A DNA stretch of 23,047 bases. Source: Apostichopus parvimensis (taxonomy: Eukaryota > Echinodermata > Holothuroidea > Aspidochirotida > Stichopodidae). Positions 1-12,200 of this stretch are shown piece after piece. The notes beneath the pieces were generated by a model. It worked only from the letters and a program-made list of their open reading frames with translations, had not been told where the DNA came from and made no database searches. The translations under genes were made by a program, and so were the position numbers. Numbering within the stretch: position 1 is the stretch's first letter; each line of letters begins with the position of its first letter. The stretch is taken from the NCBI GenBank assembly GCA_000934455.1, contig KN884085.1:113709-136755 (forward strand). Reading direction: 5' to 3'.

Positions 1-2120
1 TTATATATACATAATATATGTATACAAATGGATCAAATAATCATTAAGGATGCCAGCCTAGTGCACAACTGATAATGTGACTGGCCGACGCCATGATGTT
101 GTCTAATACTGAGTGTATATGACAACGGAGACAAAGAAGATCAACACTATACTGTTTGGCAATGCATATATAATTGAGGCAATCGGAAGTCAGAAATGAC
201 GGACTGTATAGCACGTGCAACCCACACTATATACTTACTATCTACAGTATGACATTATCGATTCTAACTTGCACTTCAACTATTTCCTGGCCCATCCGAC
301 TGAAGTAATGGCAAAGGTCGTAGAACATGGCTGGTCAGTATTTACTTGGTATCAGATCTGTTCGATCATTATTACAATCGTAGCTTTGGTCAGTAAAACA
401 AGTTCTCGATTTGAATGGTATGAGAGTAAATTCCTGCTTCCATGCCTGCTTTCTTACCCCCTCTCCCTCGCCATCCCCATCCCCATCCCCTCAGATTTTA
501 ATTTTTCTGAGTCCTGCCTTAAACGACTTCATGCATCAGTTCTCGCAGTTATCAACATAATAGACCATTCGGCTCTGATCGTGACGGGAGATACTTTTTT
601 AAAGGCAGTCCCGTCCCCGGTATAGCTCCGTCAGGCTCCACCATACGCCCCCCTCCGCCTCTCAGCCCTTCTGTTAAACTCAGAGAAATTCATCTGCATC
701 AAAACACAGCGCCATAAATTGTTTTCGCGCCATTGAAACGTCAATGTGCAAATTTATAGAAATAAGCTAAAAATGCTAATTACGCATAAAATGTATCAAC
801 CGCCGTACGGTCAGGTAGCATTGTTTTTCTTTACGCTAATTAATTCTGAATCAGTGATGATGCAAAACTATTCAAGGTTGCGGAAAGTGAGAAACTGAGG
901 ACTCACTCCCGGGATGAAAACACGGTCGTACGAGTAACTTTGAACCGGGACCCAGGTAAAGACTCAAACCTCTGTCACTGTCTTGAATCGGGTTTCATTA
1001 TATCTCACAAGTATACCTTTCACTATGTGATGCGTTGTACTATATTGAGAAAAATCGCACTGACTACTAGAGTAAATCAAGAAGCCACGATACCCCGATA
1101 AATATCAGGGGTTACTGCATATCACCCTCTTCAGTTGACCTATATGGACGTTCCAATATTTATATCACTTTTGCTCAACGGGATGCTTCTTAAGTAACTG
1201 TCGATAATGAATACCACATGTAACTACCAGTATGATCATGACACGATTACCAACCCTGAGTGACTTGATAAGACAGCTTGACCTTAAACCACCTCGAAAA
1301 GCATGAATGGTACCCTACCAGGTCCACAATTACTCGTCCTAACTCTATATCATACTTTATCCTACTCACCTCCTCTTGGTCTGGGGCGAATAGGCTTCCT
1401 TTTTTTACGGTTGCAATGTTTTTTTCAGGGGGAAGGTAGAACCTATTTTCTAAAAATAAAAATAAATCTGACCCCCCTCCCCCCCCCCACCCCAGGCTCT
1501 TGGTATTCCTACGCAACCATATCATATTTTCATCCGTTGCAAACTTTTCCAAACACATTTTCTATAACTTTCTTTACAACCCCTGTCGATGGTCTGATGA
1601 AATATTCTATCCTAAGTGACTACTGTGCCCTTTTCTGTTCCATGTGAGCTTTCTCTGTGCTAGTACTCGTAATTTTTACTTTGGGGAAACAGAGAACACG
1701 TGCGTTAATCTGTTTACAAACACTAGAAACTGCATCTTTCTATCGCAATGTCCACCGCAAATAAATCTTTTGTTGTGATACTTGTGGTAAGGTTTTATGA
1801 CCCCACCCATTGTAATCACTTCAACAAAGGTCTGGTTTTGAAATAAGTTAACAACGGTATCAGGGATTTGCGCTAAAAAAAAGTGTCTTCGTTTAATTCT
1901 CACTTTGTTGATTTCGCGTTTAATTGGGAAAGTGTATAAGTGGAAAAGATATACGGTGTATCCGGTGTGGTATAGTGTTATTAAATTAAACAGCCTATGC
2001 GACGTTGAAGGATGAAGGAATTTTTAATTGCCTCATTTGAAAAAGAAAACAAGAGAAAAAAAAAACAGATTTTGATTACACCGTTGGTGAAAAGGGGCTG
2101 TATATAAGTTTGGACCGGTG
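1..2120. other. Left flank, no supported gene
   Basis: Unique-looking AT-rich DNA. A 136-codon open stretch on the plus strand (215-625) starts with GTG, has no recognisable domain and includes a CCCCAT run near 470-490. Another pair of overlapping open stretches near 1250-1650 lies across a poly(C) tract (about 1471-1494). I see no coherent splice-linked coding signal and no tRNA-like or transposon end here. Confidence 0.6.
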
Positions 2121-2129
2121 AGTGAAGCG

Positions 2130-2600
2130 TATCCGACAAGCTCTCATTGTATTATATGATATAATGATATCTTCAAGTAATTAAAGATATCATCAATTTC
2201 ATTTGAGTTATCTGCAAAAATTCTCTACAGAAATTTCAGATATCTCTATATTCTATTTCTATCCAGAATTGAGATATTTTAAATGTCAAAGAATTACAGA
2301 TATTTTAAAGTAAATTCAAAATAAAATGAATTCAAGATGTTCAAAATTCCCTCAAAGATATCGGAATCTTGATCAATTCGCAGATGAACTTTAATGAATT
2401 TAAAATAATTGAATGAACGATATCGTCTGTTCATTTAAATATATTTTAAAATGAATACAATTTATTTATACTTTATTTTAATATGGTTTGTTTTGTCAAT
2501 TTCTAGATATTTTCTATTTAAATCAAGGTATCGTTGATAAATTTAAGATATTTTTAAGATATATACAATATTAAATAATATGCCATATTGTCATATAGAC
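2130..2600. repeat. AT-rich block with recurring AGATAT(C/T) and a central hairpin
   Basis: The words GATATC, AGATATC, AGATATT recur about ten times in 470 bases. Near the middle, AATGAAC (2412-2418) and GTTCATT (2429-2435) form inverted arms enclosing the perfect palindrome ACGATATCGT. TTTAAAAT-like stretches continue the symmetry outward on both sides. This may be a decayed foldback (MITE-like) element, but clear termini and target duplications are not seen. Confidence 0.4.
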
Positions 2601-3146
2601 AAGACAAAAATGTGCAACAGCAAATTTAAAAGCTTGGAACTTCAACGAATTTCACATTGGAATGTCTGATCACAGAAAGGTTGCTTTGTTAGCTTCAAGC
2701 CTATACAACTGGCAGTTCTGTGCATTAAATGAACTAACATCTGGCGTGAAATTTGGGGCTATTATAGAACAACAAATATGTCCCTAAACTGTTTGATATG
2801 GAATATAGGAAGGGACTGGTAGACACGATGAAAATATAACAATTCAACTCCAATGTTCTGTGCAGTCTGTCATAAATAGAGGGCGTGATTCACATTTCAA
2901 AATGAAATGTAAGGAAAATGTATCGCTAAATACTGTGAGTTTTGAATAACGTGTTGGATCAACGGTGAAGGAATTCTACCTTCCCCATCACTAACGGAAT
3001 AACAATGAATACAATTAAAGGAGACGTTAAAGGTTAGGGTTTGTGGGTTTAATGCTATTCTGGCAATAGCAAAATGCTGAATGGTTGGGTGGATCGCTGT
3101 CTGGGTGAGTGAACATAACAATGGTAATAATCAAACATGAAGCATC

Positions 3147-3268
3147 AGAGGGTGGATGGCCGGAGGGATAGAGGAAGGGAGAGGAATGGAGATAGAGGAA
3201 GGGAGAGGGTGAGAAGGATGGAAAGGTAGAATGAGGAGGTCGGGACAGAGAAAATGAGGGGTAATGTT
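3147..3268. repeat. Polypurine (GA-rich) tract with internal duplication
   Basis: About 120 bases made almost only of G and A on the plus strand, with two adjacent copies of GATAGAGGAAGGGAGAGG. Such mirror-like purine tracts can form triplex DNA; whether this one does is inference. Confidence 0.6.
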
Positions 3269-4778
3269 GGACGAAAAGGTGCTTAAAGGGTTGATGGTTT
3301 ACGTGTAGGGAGATTGGCTGAATTACAACTCTCTTTTATTGCATTTGGTGTTTGATACACTTATACATGATTTGATCATAATAAGATCTAAACTTCAAAA
3401 GAACACAAACAACAAGAGGGATCTTCCACATGGTTTATTGGTTTATTTACTTTTTCTCACCTTAGCAACTTTTCATAAACTTTATGTCGACATGAACGGT
3501 AAATCTCTCACCCAAAACATTCAATAGCTTAAACTTTTTTTTACATACTATACACATTACATCTCTAGTATCTTCTTGCAGTAAAGAAACGATGATCTGA
3601 AAATGACATACTGTTCCAAAATATGCTAGATTTTTGTCCCCAACCCACTTCAAGAACTTTTCTCCCCCCCCCCCCTCCCTCCCGTGGTCGATGAGCAATT
3701 ATGTCACCTTTAACCTCATTCTCCCTGGATGTATGACCCATCAGTGAATAAAAGGGAAATAGAGATTAGCTCACCTGATGCTCCAATGGAATATAAATAG
3801 CTCCTACATAGAAAATGACCTAACCCAATAATCCCAACGAACATGACCTGACCTGCTCCCGACAAACATAAATATTTCCTTAGTTTCATATTTGACAATA
3901 AACCACATGATATATAGTACATATATGCAATAAAAAAAAATAATAAGAAAAAATCTCTTTATAAGTACTTTATGCAATCACCAACACCATTTACCTTGAA
4001 ACTGAAAAACATTTTTTTTTTTTTTTGAATGGCCATGCTACTGTCAAAATTACTCTGCAAGATCGAGTAGATACATGGTTGGTATGACCAAGGCTTTTGC
4101 AAGATTATCTACATGCTATTTCCATGATGAGCTCGTCCTAATTTTTGTTCGTGTCTTGGGATTCCGTTGCGGGACATGGGGGGGGGGCTGCTTATCCTGT
4201 AAGTTGGATCCCAAATTCAAATTTACTTTAGCTTTGGATTTGACATTTTTGGCATTAGTTGGCCATGATCATTTAATTAATATGTCAGTAATTTTCAGGA
4301 ATTTTAAAGGTATGCTGTATTGGCCCCAAATATGCTAGATATATTCAAGTATGGTCACCTTTGGTCAAAATTCTTCAACTGTTTTTATTACATCCTTTGA
4401 GGAACTTTCCTCACTGGGACATTCAGTCATCTTGTGTGTCCCTTTAAAATGTCTGAGAACAATTTGGAGAGTAAAGACCTCCAGGAACGTACTTTTTGAA
4501 AACTTCTAGCAATTATAGCGTACTATAATTTGGGGCCTATACTGACTACCTTTAACAGCAACTCTGACGAAGGGGGTGGGGGAGGTGAAGGGAAGGATCC
4601 TGAGGTCCAGCCCGGGGAAACCAGGGTTAATAAGGGGGCTTGGGGGTAAGATGGGATAAGGATGTAATCTCCTTTTCATATTATATACTTCTTGTAAGGA
4701 AAACTGAAGACTTTGCAAAGAGGGTCGGGTGACATAATTGTCCCCTGGGTCAGATCTGGCTCTCAGCGCCCCTACCTA

Positions 4779-4849
4779 AGATCAAATTAGATCATCTCAA
4801 ATCTGATCAGATCAATTCAGATCGTCTCAATTCAGATCATCTCAAATTC
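4779..4849. repeat. Short degenerate tandem repeat rich in GATC
   Basis: Repeats of an AGATCATCTCAAATTC-like word with variants (AGATCGTCTCAATTC, AGATCAATTC), five to six imperfect copies. No other element features. Confidence 0.6.
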
Positions 4850-4878
4850 TGCCATGAGTAGCTAACTCTTCCTGGTAA

Positions 4879-4884
4879 TTTATT
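4879..4884 (-). terminator. Candidate FBXW2 polyadenylation signal AATAAA
   Basis: First perfect AATAAA on the minus strand downstream of the FBXW2 stop (TTTATT on plus), which would give a 3' UTR of about 1.2 kb. ATTAAA variants lie closer to the stop (near 5057-5062 and 5088-5093), so the true site is uncertain. Confidence 0.3.
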
Positions 4885-6116
4885 GTTATGATTTAGAATT
4901 AAGTTTTACCACACTGTGTAGACAAAGTAAATAAGATATGAGTTGATACATACATATAGCTAGCACCAATGTTCGTGGCTGACATAACACATTCGATACC
5001 TCAGGGCTAGGACCGCTGCTAGAGGTTTACAACAAATGGATCTTTAGCACCTGTGTTTAATGTTTGATGTAAAACACATTTAATACATTAATTGAGGAAC
5101 ATTTGGAGAATTTTAATAATTTCACCACTAGTGTTTGACACTAGTGTTTACAGATGATGTAACACGTCCCAATGACAGACTCATAGATCCCTTGCAATTT
5201 GTTTTCATCCCCGACTGAAAGCAACTTGACTCCCCCCCCCCCCCCCTCCCCGGTGTGGAACAGTTATGAGTGACGCGCACAAGGGCTTATACGATAACGT
5301 GATTAACCCTCATTCTAAGAGTCCTAATTGATTACAATCATATGACAGAAACTAATTACTGATTTATGTCTCACACATTTATGTTGACATTGTTTGTTCA
5401 ACCATAGTACATAATTGCATCATTCCTGTTAATTTAATTACTTAGACTAGGCTGTTAATCAGTTAACACTCAGTACTCAGTTCATCACATGTCCCTCATG
5501 CAATCACATCACACCTAAGTGATACATTAATTGGCCTAGGCCATTCATTAATCTGTTACCACTTCAGATAATCAGATAGTGCTCTGACTTTATCGGACAA
5601 GTGTGAAAGTAATCAGACCACACCACAGATCAGCTAACTCTCCAACTAATCAGAGAGTTTGCAGATGAATCAGATATAAGTACTCGGTTAATCAGATATA
5701 AGTCCTCGGTCAGATATAAGTCCCTGGTCAGATATATAAGTACTCGATTAATCCTACAAGTAACTGGATCATCTAAGCTTGTCAAACAAGTATCGAGTAA
5801 TCCGACTACATCTCTCACCAGCTTCATATCCATATTCGTCCAAGAGTCCCCTGTTAATCGGACAGATAACGATCCATCCATCGCCTTGTAATTGTGACTG
5901 ATGGAATGGCCTTCCAGAATATAACGACAACCGATCGGTCCCTCACATGGGTCATATCTGGGCCTTCTCCTTTCGACATTGACAGGCAACAACGAGCATC
6001 GGAACTGAAAGAACATCGAGCGACGTAACCACACATAATCCTGCTGCGTCTTAAAACAATCTTTTCGGCAAGATTAAAGGCTCGTAATTTTAACACAATC
6101 CCATGATGCATTGCTC
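4885..6116 (-). other. Probable FBXW2 3' untranslated region
   Basis: Region just after the FBXW2 stop in transcription direction. A 134-codon open stretch on the minus strand (6034-5630) begins 83 bases past the stop, but its end translates a tandem repeat and it has no recognisable domain, so I treat it as chance. A 15-base C run (5232-5246) is present. Extent of the UTR is inferred from the absence of an earlier AATAAA. Confidence 0.4.
5666..5755. repeat. Degenerate 18-22 bp tandem repeat (CAGATATAAGTnCTCGGT)
   Basis: Four copies of CAGATATAAG or CAGATATATAAG start near 5671, 5693, 5711 and 5729, each followed by a TACTCGGTTAAT-like tail that varies in length. Lies in the probable FBXW2 3' UTR. 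Confidence 0.65.
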
Positions 6117-6232
6117 TCATCTATTTTGAGTTCTCCAGCGTACCATGTGCAGGCTGTGATCTGGTGTGCTGGCAGCAAAGACGAGTCCTTTTTCGTTCTG
6201 ACCGTTGATGCCATTCAGCCATCTCACATCAC
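6117..6232 (-). CDS. FBXW2: FBXW2 coding exon 8 (C-terminus and stop)
   Basis: Residues 426-463 and the TGA at 6119-6117. Acceptor tttttactcacag. Encodes DVRWLNGINGQNEKGLVFAA then STPDHSLHMVRWRTQNR, matching human SWLNGLDGHNDTGLVFATS and MPDHSIHLVLWKEHG. The exon has no long ORF of its own and was located by homology and phase. Confidence 0.93.
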
Positions 6233-9200
6233 CTGTGAGTAAAAAGAAGAATTGTATATTTAAAAGTAAATCAATACTTGATGTATTGAGGAGCTTAAAT
6301 AATGAATGTATTTCCTTGCTTTTACTAGAGTTGAAGATAGGTTATCATCCTCAATATTTCAAAAGCAAAATATTAACTATTTAAAGTCAAACTTCGCACT
6401 CTACCTTATATTTATTATTACTTCTTTGAGTCTTTATCTACTGTCCCCCCTCCCCCACCCCCTTTGTCTTGATTCAGACTAGTTTTATCCAATAAATCCA
6501 TACATTGTTTCAAAGTTATTTTTCTTTTGTCCATTCTCATTCAAATAGTTCACCTTTGCCCATTAATTCTTTGATTAGTTCACCTGTGTACTTTTGAATA
6601 ATAAAAAGAGGAAAAAGGGTAATTTAAAAAAAATTATTGTATAAATCACATCAAAACATTGAAATCCTGACAATAGCTTAAAAGGTCAAAATAACAAAAT
6701 AAACACTAAAAAGTAATTGGTAAAATCATTTGGATTGTAACCATAGCGATACATCGCCTCTGTGGTTTCCTTTATTACCTGCGATGAAATTTGAGCCTCG
6801 CTTTGATTTTCTACATGAGGGTAGTTTCCATGACGACATAATGGTCTGCGAGTGGCTATCCAGGATGTGTAGGCTGTTCGCATCGAGTAAGAGGGTGAAG
6901 ATAGAACCAGATCCCAGCAAGAAAACATTACTGCAATCTGGAATACTGATCCTCCTACAGGACAACATAATAAAACATTCGTTGAAATGAATTCATAAGA
7001 CTAGCTAAGAATATACATAGTTCTAAAGATCACCCACTTCACTCCGAGTTGATCTCTCTGTGCAATAGAACCAACAAGTACAATCTCCGAAATCCTCATA
7101 TCTTGCCACCTTTTAGAATGATGCTTCTTAAGAACTCATTTATCCACAGAGCAGCCATTTATATTCAAAATGGGTTCTTAGAATCTCTGTTATAATCCTT
7201 TTAATCTTTCAAATTTCTAATCCTCCATTTTATTTCTTATTTGTTCATGCTTTCATGATTGTAAATTTTACATCTTTTGTGTATCAATATTTTGTGTCCT
7301 ATTTAATAATTTTGTAATTAATACTGGAATATAGAAAAATTGACAATGCAAAAAAAAAAAAATCATAACAAACGTTTTTTCTTAAGCTAAATTTGCCATA
7401 AAAATGACAGTCTGGTATCAAGGACAAATGCCTTCTCACACTGTATTACAGAAGTCAACCCCCCCCCCCCCGGTCATTGGTAACTTGTCACACCCACGCA
7501 CACACCCAAGTGTGTACAAATCAAACTGTCACTTTAGGGGTACTAAACCTGGGTGACATTCCATAGGGCACAGCCACAATGCAGTACTGCATAACAAGTT
7601 ATCTAGCATGTCCCCGTGTTTTTCTCCAGGGTGAAGAGAGACAGAGCCTAGCTCATGGGTACAATGTAATGATCTGACCAGGATTCACGCCAGCAATCCT
7701 ACGATCGCAGGTCCATTGCCTTAGCCACTTGACCACAATACTCTCAGACCAGAACAACTCCTTAAATGTAAATTTACTTAAGGTGTTTAACCAAGTACAT
7801 GTTAATATGTTGTAACTATACATATAAAAATAAAAAACCTTTCCGTTCAGATATCCTATACTGTCTGTTTTCTGTGCATGTTTTTGTCCCTTCTTTAACT
7901 GTTACTTGTCATTTAGTCTTTGAAGAAGATCCTGCTAGGATCAAAACGTCAGGCCAACTTACTTTTACACATTCTCCTACACAGGATCTCTGGTGGATAA
8001 GCAGTTTGCTAACAGTATTATTTTATTTTTATTCAGATCTTCTATACGGTAACATATTTCCAAACTTTGTGAACACACATGCACACTAGTGTATCACAAG
8101 TTCCACCTCAATGCATAGCTTCCCAGCCCTTAAACAAGCCTTCACAGACACAAGGAAGATTCGCTGATCCCATTAAACAAGGAAATAAATTAAACCTTTA
8201 ACGAGCGAGAGCTAATGAGCGCCATTACTCGTTCACAAATTGATTTTACCTGAGTTAATGATCGACATTTATTTGAACGAGATTAACACAATTTTGTTGT
8301 CGTAGAAACGTGCCGACTGGGAAATGTTTTTTTACGTAAAACATGAGAATACAAAGAATTTTTCTGTCGCCTCGGGAGCAGACCGACCTTAGCAATTTGA
8401 AAGAATGGAAGCTCCACAGTAGGACGCCGATGTCGGATGCACAGGCTATGAGTCTGTCGTTGAACTGTAATCTGGGAAGGAATGTCTGTCCCTTTCTCTC
8501 CTCACTGGGATATGACAAGATCTTTGTTAAATTACAGGAACGGTCATCGGAGAGTGACCAGAGCTATAAACGAAAACAAAACAACAACCTTGAGGGCTCA
8601 CTCTGGAAAAGGAGTGCTTCTGCACTGAGCAAGACTACCCACATTAAAGATGACAATAAATAAATAAATAAACAAATAAACAAACAAATAAATAAACAAA
8701 TAAACAAATACATAATTGAAATTTCCTCAAAGTCCCTATTCATTTATCTTCGGAGTTTTCTTTTTGTTTCTAATACTTCAATGGAGAAAACCCAACCATG
8801 GTCAAGAGATGTTGCCAAACAGAATTAATACTTTTTTTTGTTTTTGTTTGTTTTTAGGAGTAGAGTTGTTCAACACACATAACTCTATTGAATCAGAGTA
8901 TGATGAAGGTTAGGTTCGTTTCTCCTCTAAATCTTTGCCACCCCCCTCCCCTACCCCCCAACCCTTCCATCTTTCCCATTCTCCCTAGTTTGTAGGGCTT
9001 CTTAATATCTCAGTTTCCATGTTTTAAACAAAATGAAATTCCAGTATGCTGACCACATTTTTTAAAAAAATTTCTGCCATATTTTTTTAAAGAATTTTAT
9101 GTTAAGGCCTGCCCAATCATTAATATTCATGAAATGGAACCACAAACATTAGGGCACATCTACACATCATGGGGCCTCTACCTAACATGACATGACATTG

Positions 9201-12200
9201 ACTCACCTTGTGGTTGTTGAGATATTGTGTTTACAAGCTAACCGTCACATCCACACACACGCACCCACGAACACACATACACATACCCATGCCAGCACAA
9301 CGCAAAGGTTACTGAACCTTTGGCATCGTAACAAAACTGCCAGTACGAGAAGGAACACACAGAGTACAAGTACAGGACATTTCTTTATGCTAGACTACAC
9401 ACATTTAAGAGCGTAGAATCAAAACAAGACTGATAGATTGTAAACTGTTGTCAAAAAATTCAAATCAATTTCTTAAAACTCACCCGGATTTCTACTTTGT
9501 CCATGCTAAATATAATGCAATCTCCGCTTTGAAACAAGTCACTATCTACTGTGCACCAACCAATCAAAACCTGTAAGATTTGAGAGAGAAAAAAAAAAAA
9601 AAAAAAAAATTCCAATGTTATCTATCAACTTGATTTCAACTGCAGTACAAGATATCATGGAGATAAATTGAGGATACAAAATGCCTGTATGATCCACCTG
9701 ATGGGATCATATCTTAAGAAACCTCACAACTAGGAGCAATGTATGATCCCCTCGATATGACACCACATGTAAAGGATACAGAAAGCCTGTATGATCCACT
9801 TCATGGGATTAAATCTTAAGAAACCTCACAAATAGGAGCAATGTATGATCCCCTCCATACAACACCACATGTAAAGGATACAGAAAGCCTGTATGATCCA
9901 TTTAATGGAATCAAGTCTTAAGAAACCTCACAAATAGGAGCAATGTATGATCCGCTCCATATGACACCACATGTAAAAGATACAGAAAGCCTGTATAATG
10001 CATTTAATGGGATCAAATCTTTAGAAACGTCACAAATAGGAGCAACGTATGATCCGCTCCACATGACACCACATGTAAAGGATACAGAAAGCCTGTATGA
10101 TCCACTTGATGGGATCAAATCTTAAGAAACCTCACAAATAGGAGCAATGTATGATCCCCTCCATATGACAACACATGTATAGGATACAGAAAGCCTGTAT
10201 GATCCACTTGATTGGATCAAATCTTTAGAAACTTCACAAATAGGATCAATGTATAATCCGCTCCACATGACACCATATGTAAAGGATACAGAAAGCCTGT
10301 ATGATCCACTTGATGGGATCAAATCTTAAGAAACCTCACAAATAGAAGCAATGTATGATCCCCTCCATATGACAACACATGTATAGGATACAGAAAGCCT
10401 GTATGATCCACTTGATGGGATCAAATCTTTAGAAACTTCACAAATAGGATCAATGTATAATCCGCTCCACATAACACCAAATGTAAAGGATACTGAATGC
10501 CTGTATGATCCATTTAAAAGGATCAAATCTTTACGGAAAGTCAGGGCAGCCATAGCAAACCACTTCATTAATAACAAGAACCTCTGACCACCTTGTGCGA
10601 TCTGTCACTTGCAGCTCTCTGTGCTACATCTGTTACTGTTCTGGTTCTGCTTATTTAGTTTATTCTCGTAGTTGTTCACTAATAGCTTGTTTATTGTATG
10701 GCTTTGTTTGTATTCACTACTGTTTTATGTCGTTTTCCGTTTTAGTTTTCTGAAATGGACAATAAAGTTTTCTATCTATCTATCTATCTTTGGCTTACCT
10801 GAATGACCCATTCTGTATGACCCGTTAATCTGTGCTGAAGGGTTCCCTTCTCCAGATCCCACATACAGACAGACATATCGGCCGACCCACTGATAAGCAA
10901 TTGCAGGGCATCGCAGTAATCCACGCAGAAGACTAAAACGAATAAAAAGAAAGACAAAGACATTCCAAAACGAACAACAATGGTCACAAATCGCTCTTCA
11001 AACTATGACTGTTTGAAAACGACTTGAAAAATCCAGATCTGTATGAAACTTCCAGCGTCTACCCAGAGATTGGACACCACTTCCCCCTCCTTCCCCCCTA
11101 CCCCCCCATGCACAAGCTCTACATGGCTGTTCCATAACTTCTGGGTTATTGACACAACACATTATTATAAACTGTGCTTCCAAACCGATCTTTAGTTTTT
11201 AAAGGTAGGGGAAATAATGTCCGAGGTTACCACAAATTACACAATACTAGTCCTGGTTTGAAACGCTACAGTCACAATATATATTTATTTTTATTATTAT
11301 TATTTTTTTTTAAATATATCCTGCTGAAGACCCTTGCATGATGTATTCTTACCTGCACCAGTGTGTCCTACAAAATGTTGCATCCTGTTTCCAGTTTCCA
11401 AATCCCAGCATGCAACGGTGTTGTCAAAGGAAGCCGTGACAACCTTCCTGTCGTCGAATTTGACATCTGCGCAGGTGTGGGTGTTGAGAATTCTTAGACA
11501 CTGACCAGAGTCGACGTCCCACAACCGAACGGTCAAATCATCAGATCCTGGAAGTAAGATAAATAAATAAATAAATAAATAGATAAATCCATAATGACCA
11601 GAGACCCTGGTGGCAGGGAGAGGGGTGAGGGGGAGTAATTGACATGAAATTGAATTAGAATTTAATATTCATATTTCTAATACCTAAAACCAAACTTGAG
11701 CCCAACTTTATATCAATCATATTTTCATGGCAATGGCTGTAAACACAGAAGTTGTCTCCATTTAGGACAAACGGATTTACCAAATTCACCCAATCTCCAA
11801 TATTATACTGCTTAGAGTCCTCCTTAACGTACTACGGACACCTACCCAATTTGCCCTTAGACCATAGACCTTCGATTCCTGACTCCAATATGAGCTAACG
11901 TTTATTCATAAGTAAAACAAGAATTGAGAAAAGGCTTGTAAAATGGTCAGTTTTTGATGGATTTTGATGGAAGTTGCAGCTATTTTCATAATGTCTAATG
12001 CCTGTCAGAGTGATTAGAACAACGTTGTTCATAGGCTGTGGACCTTTAATCCCTGACTTTAGTAACGCAGTAGTCGGTTACCTGATGCTATCTTGCCGTT
12101 GAAGTAATTCAGGGCATAGACCCGTGCGGTGTGACCTTGGAGAGTTTTACTATCAAACGCCGAGCCGTCTTTTAATTTGTCTAGCTGATTGAGGACCGTC

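Larger units (their letters stand above)
2601..4878. other. Intergenic, no supported gene
   Basis: Contains a polypurine stretch (3147-3268), a 12-base C run (3664-3675), a T run near 4012-4026 and a G run near 4178-4187. Short open stretches on either strand have low-complexity translations, and no splice-consistent homology was recognised. GGCCCCAAAT occurs near 4322 and in inverted form near 4530, too short to call an element. Confidence 0.55.

Noticed and set aside
215-625. 136-codon plus-strand open stretch
   Set aside because: Starts with GTG, no recognisable domain, includes a CCCCAT repeat and has no splice-linked partner; length alone is weak evidence in this base composition.
1247-1647. 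Overlapping ORFs on both strands
   Set aside because: Both run through a poly(C) tract giving Gly or Pro strings; no homology recognised.
4075-4338. 87-codon plus-strand ORF
   Set aside because: Crosses a G-run and has no recognisable motif; probably chance or repeat-derived.
5630-6120. 134- and 88-codon minus-strand ORFs after the FBXW2 stop
   Set aside because: Sit in the probable 3' UTR; the longer one ends in a translated tandem repeat and neither has a family signature.
8255-8387. Open frame continuing past FBXW2 exon 6
   Set aside because: Departs from FBXW2 homology after KLLR; the gtcggt donor joins exon 7 in phase.
9918-10577. Minus-strand ORFs rich in SGSYRLSVSF
   Set aside because: Antisense readings of the 102-bp minisatellite, whose period keeps frames open on both strands; the plus-strand frame joins a unique tail and stop and is preferred.
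10933-10987. ATG and hydrophobic stretch upstream of FBXW2 exon 4
   Set aside because: Intronic; acceptor ttcgttttag at 10933 gives the homologous VFCVDY start in correct phase.
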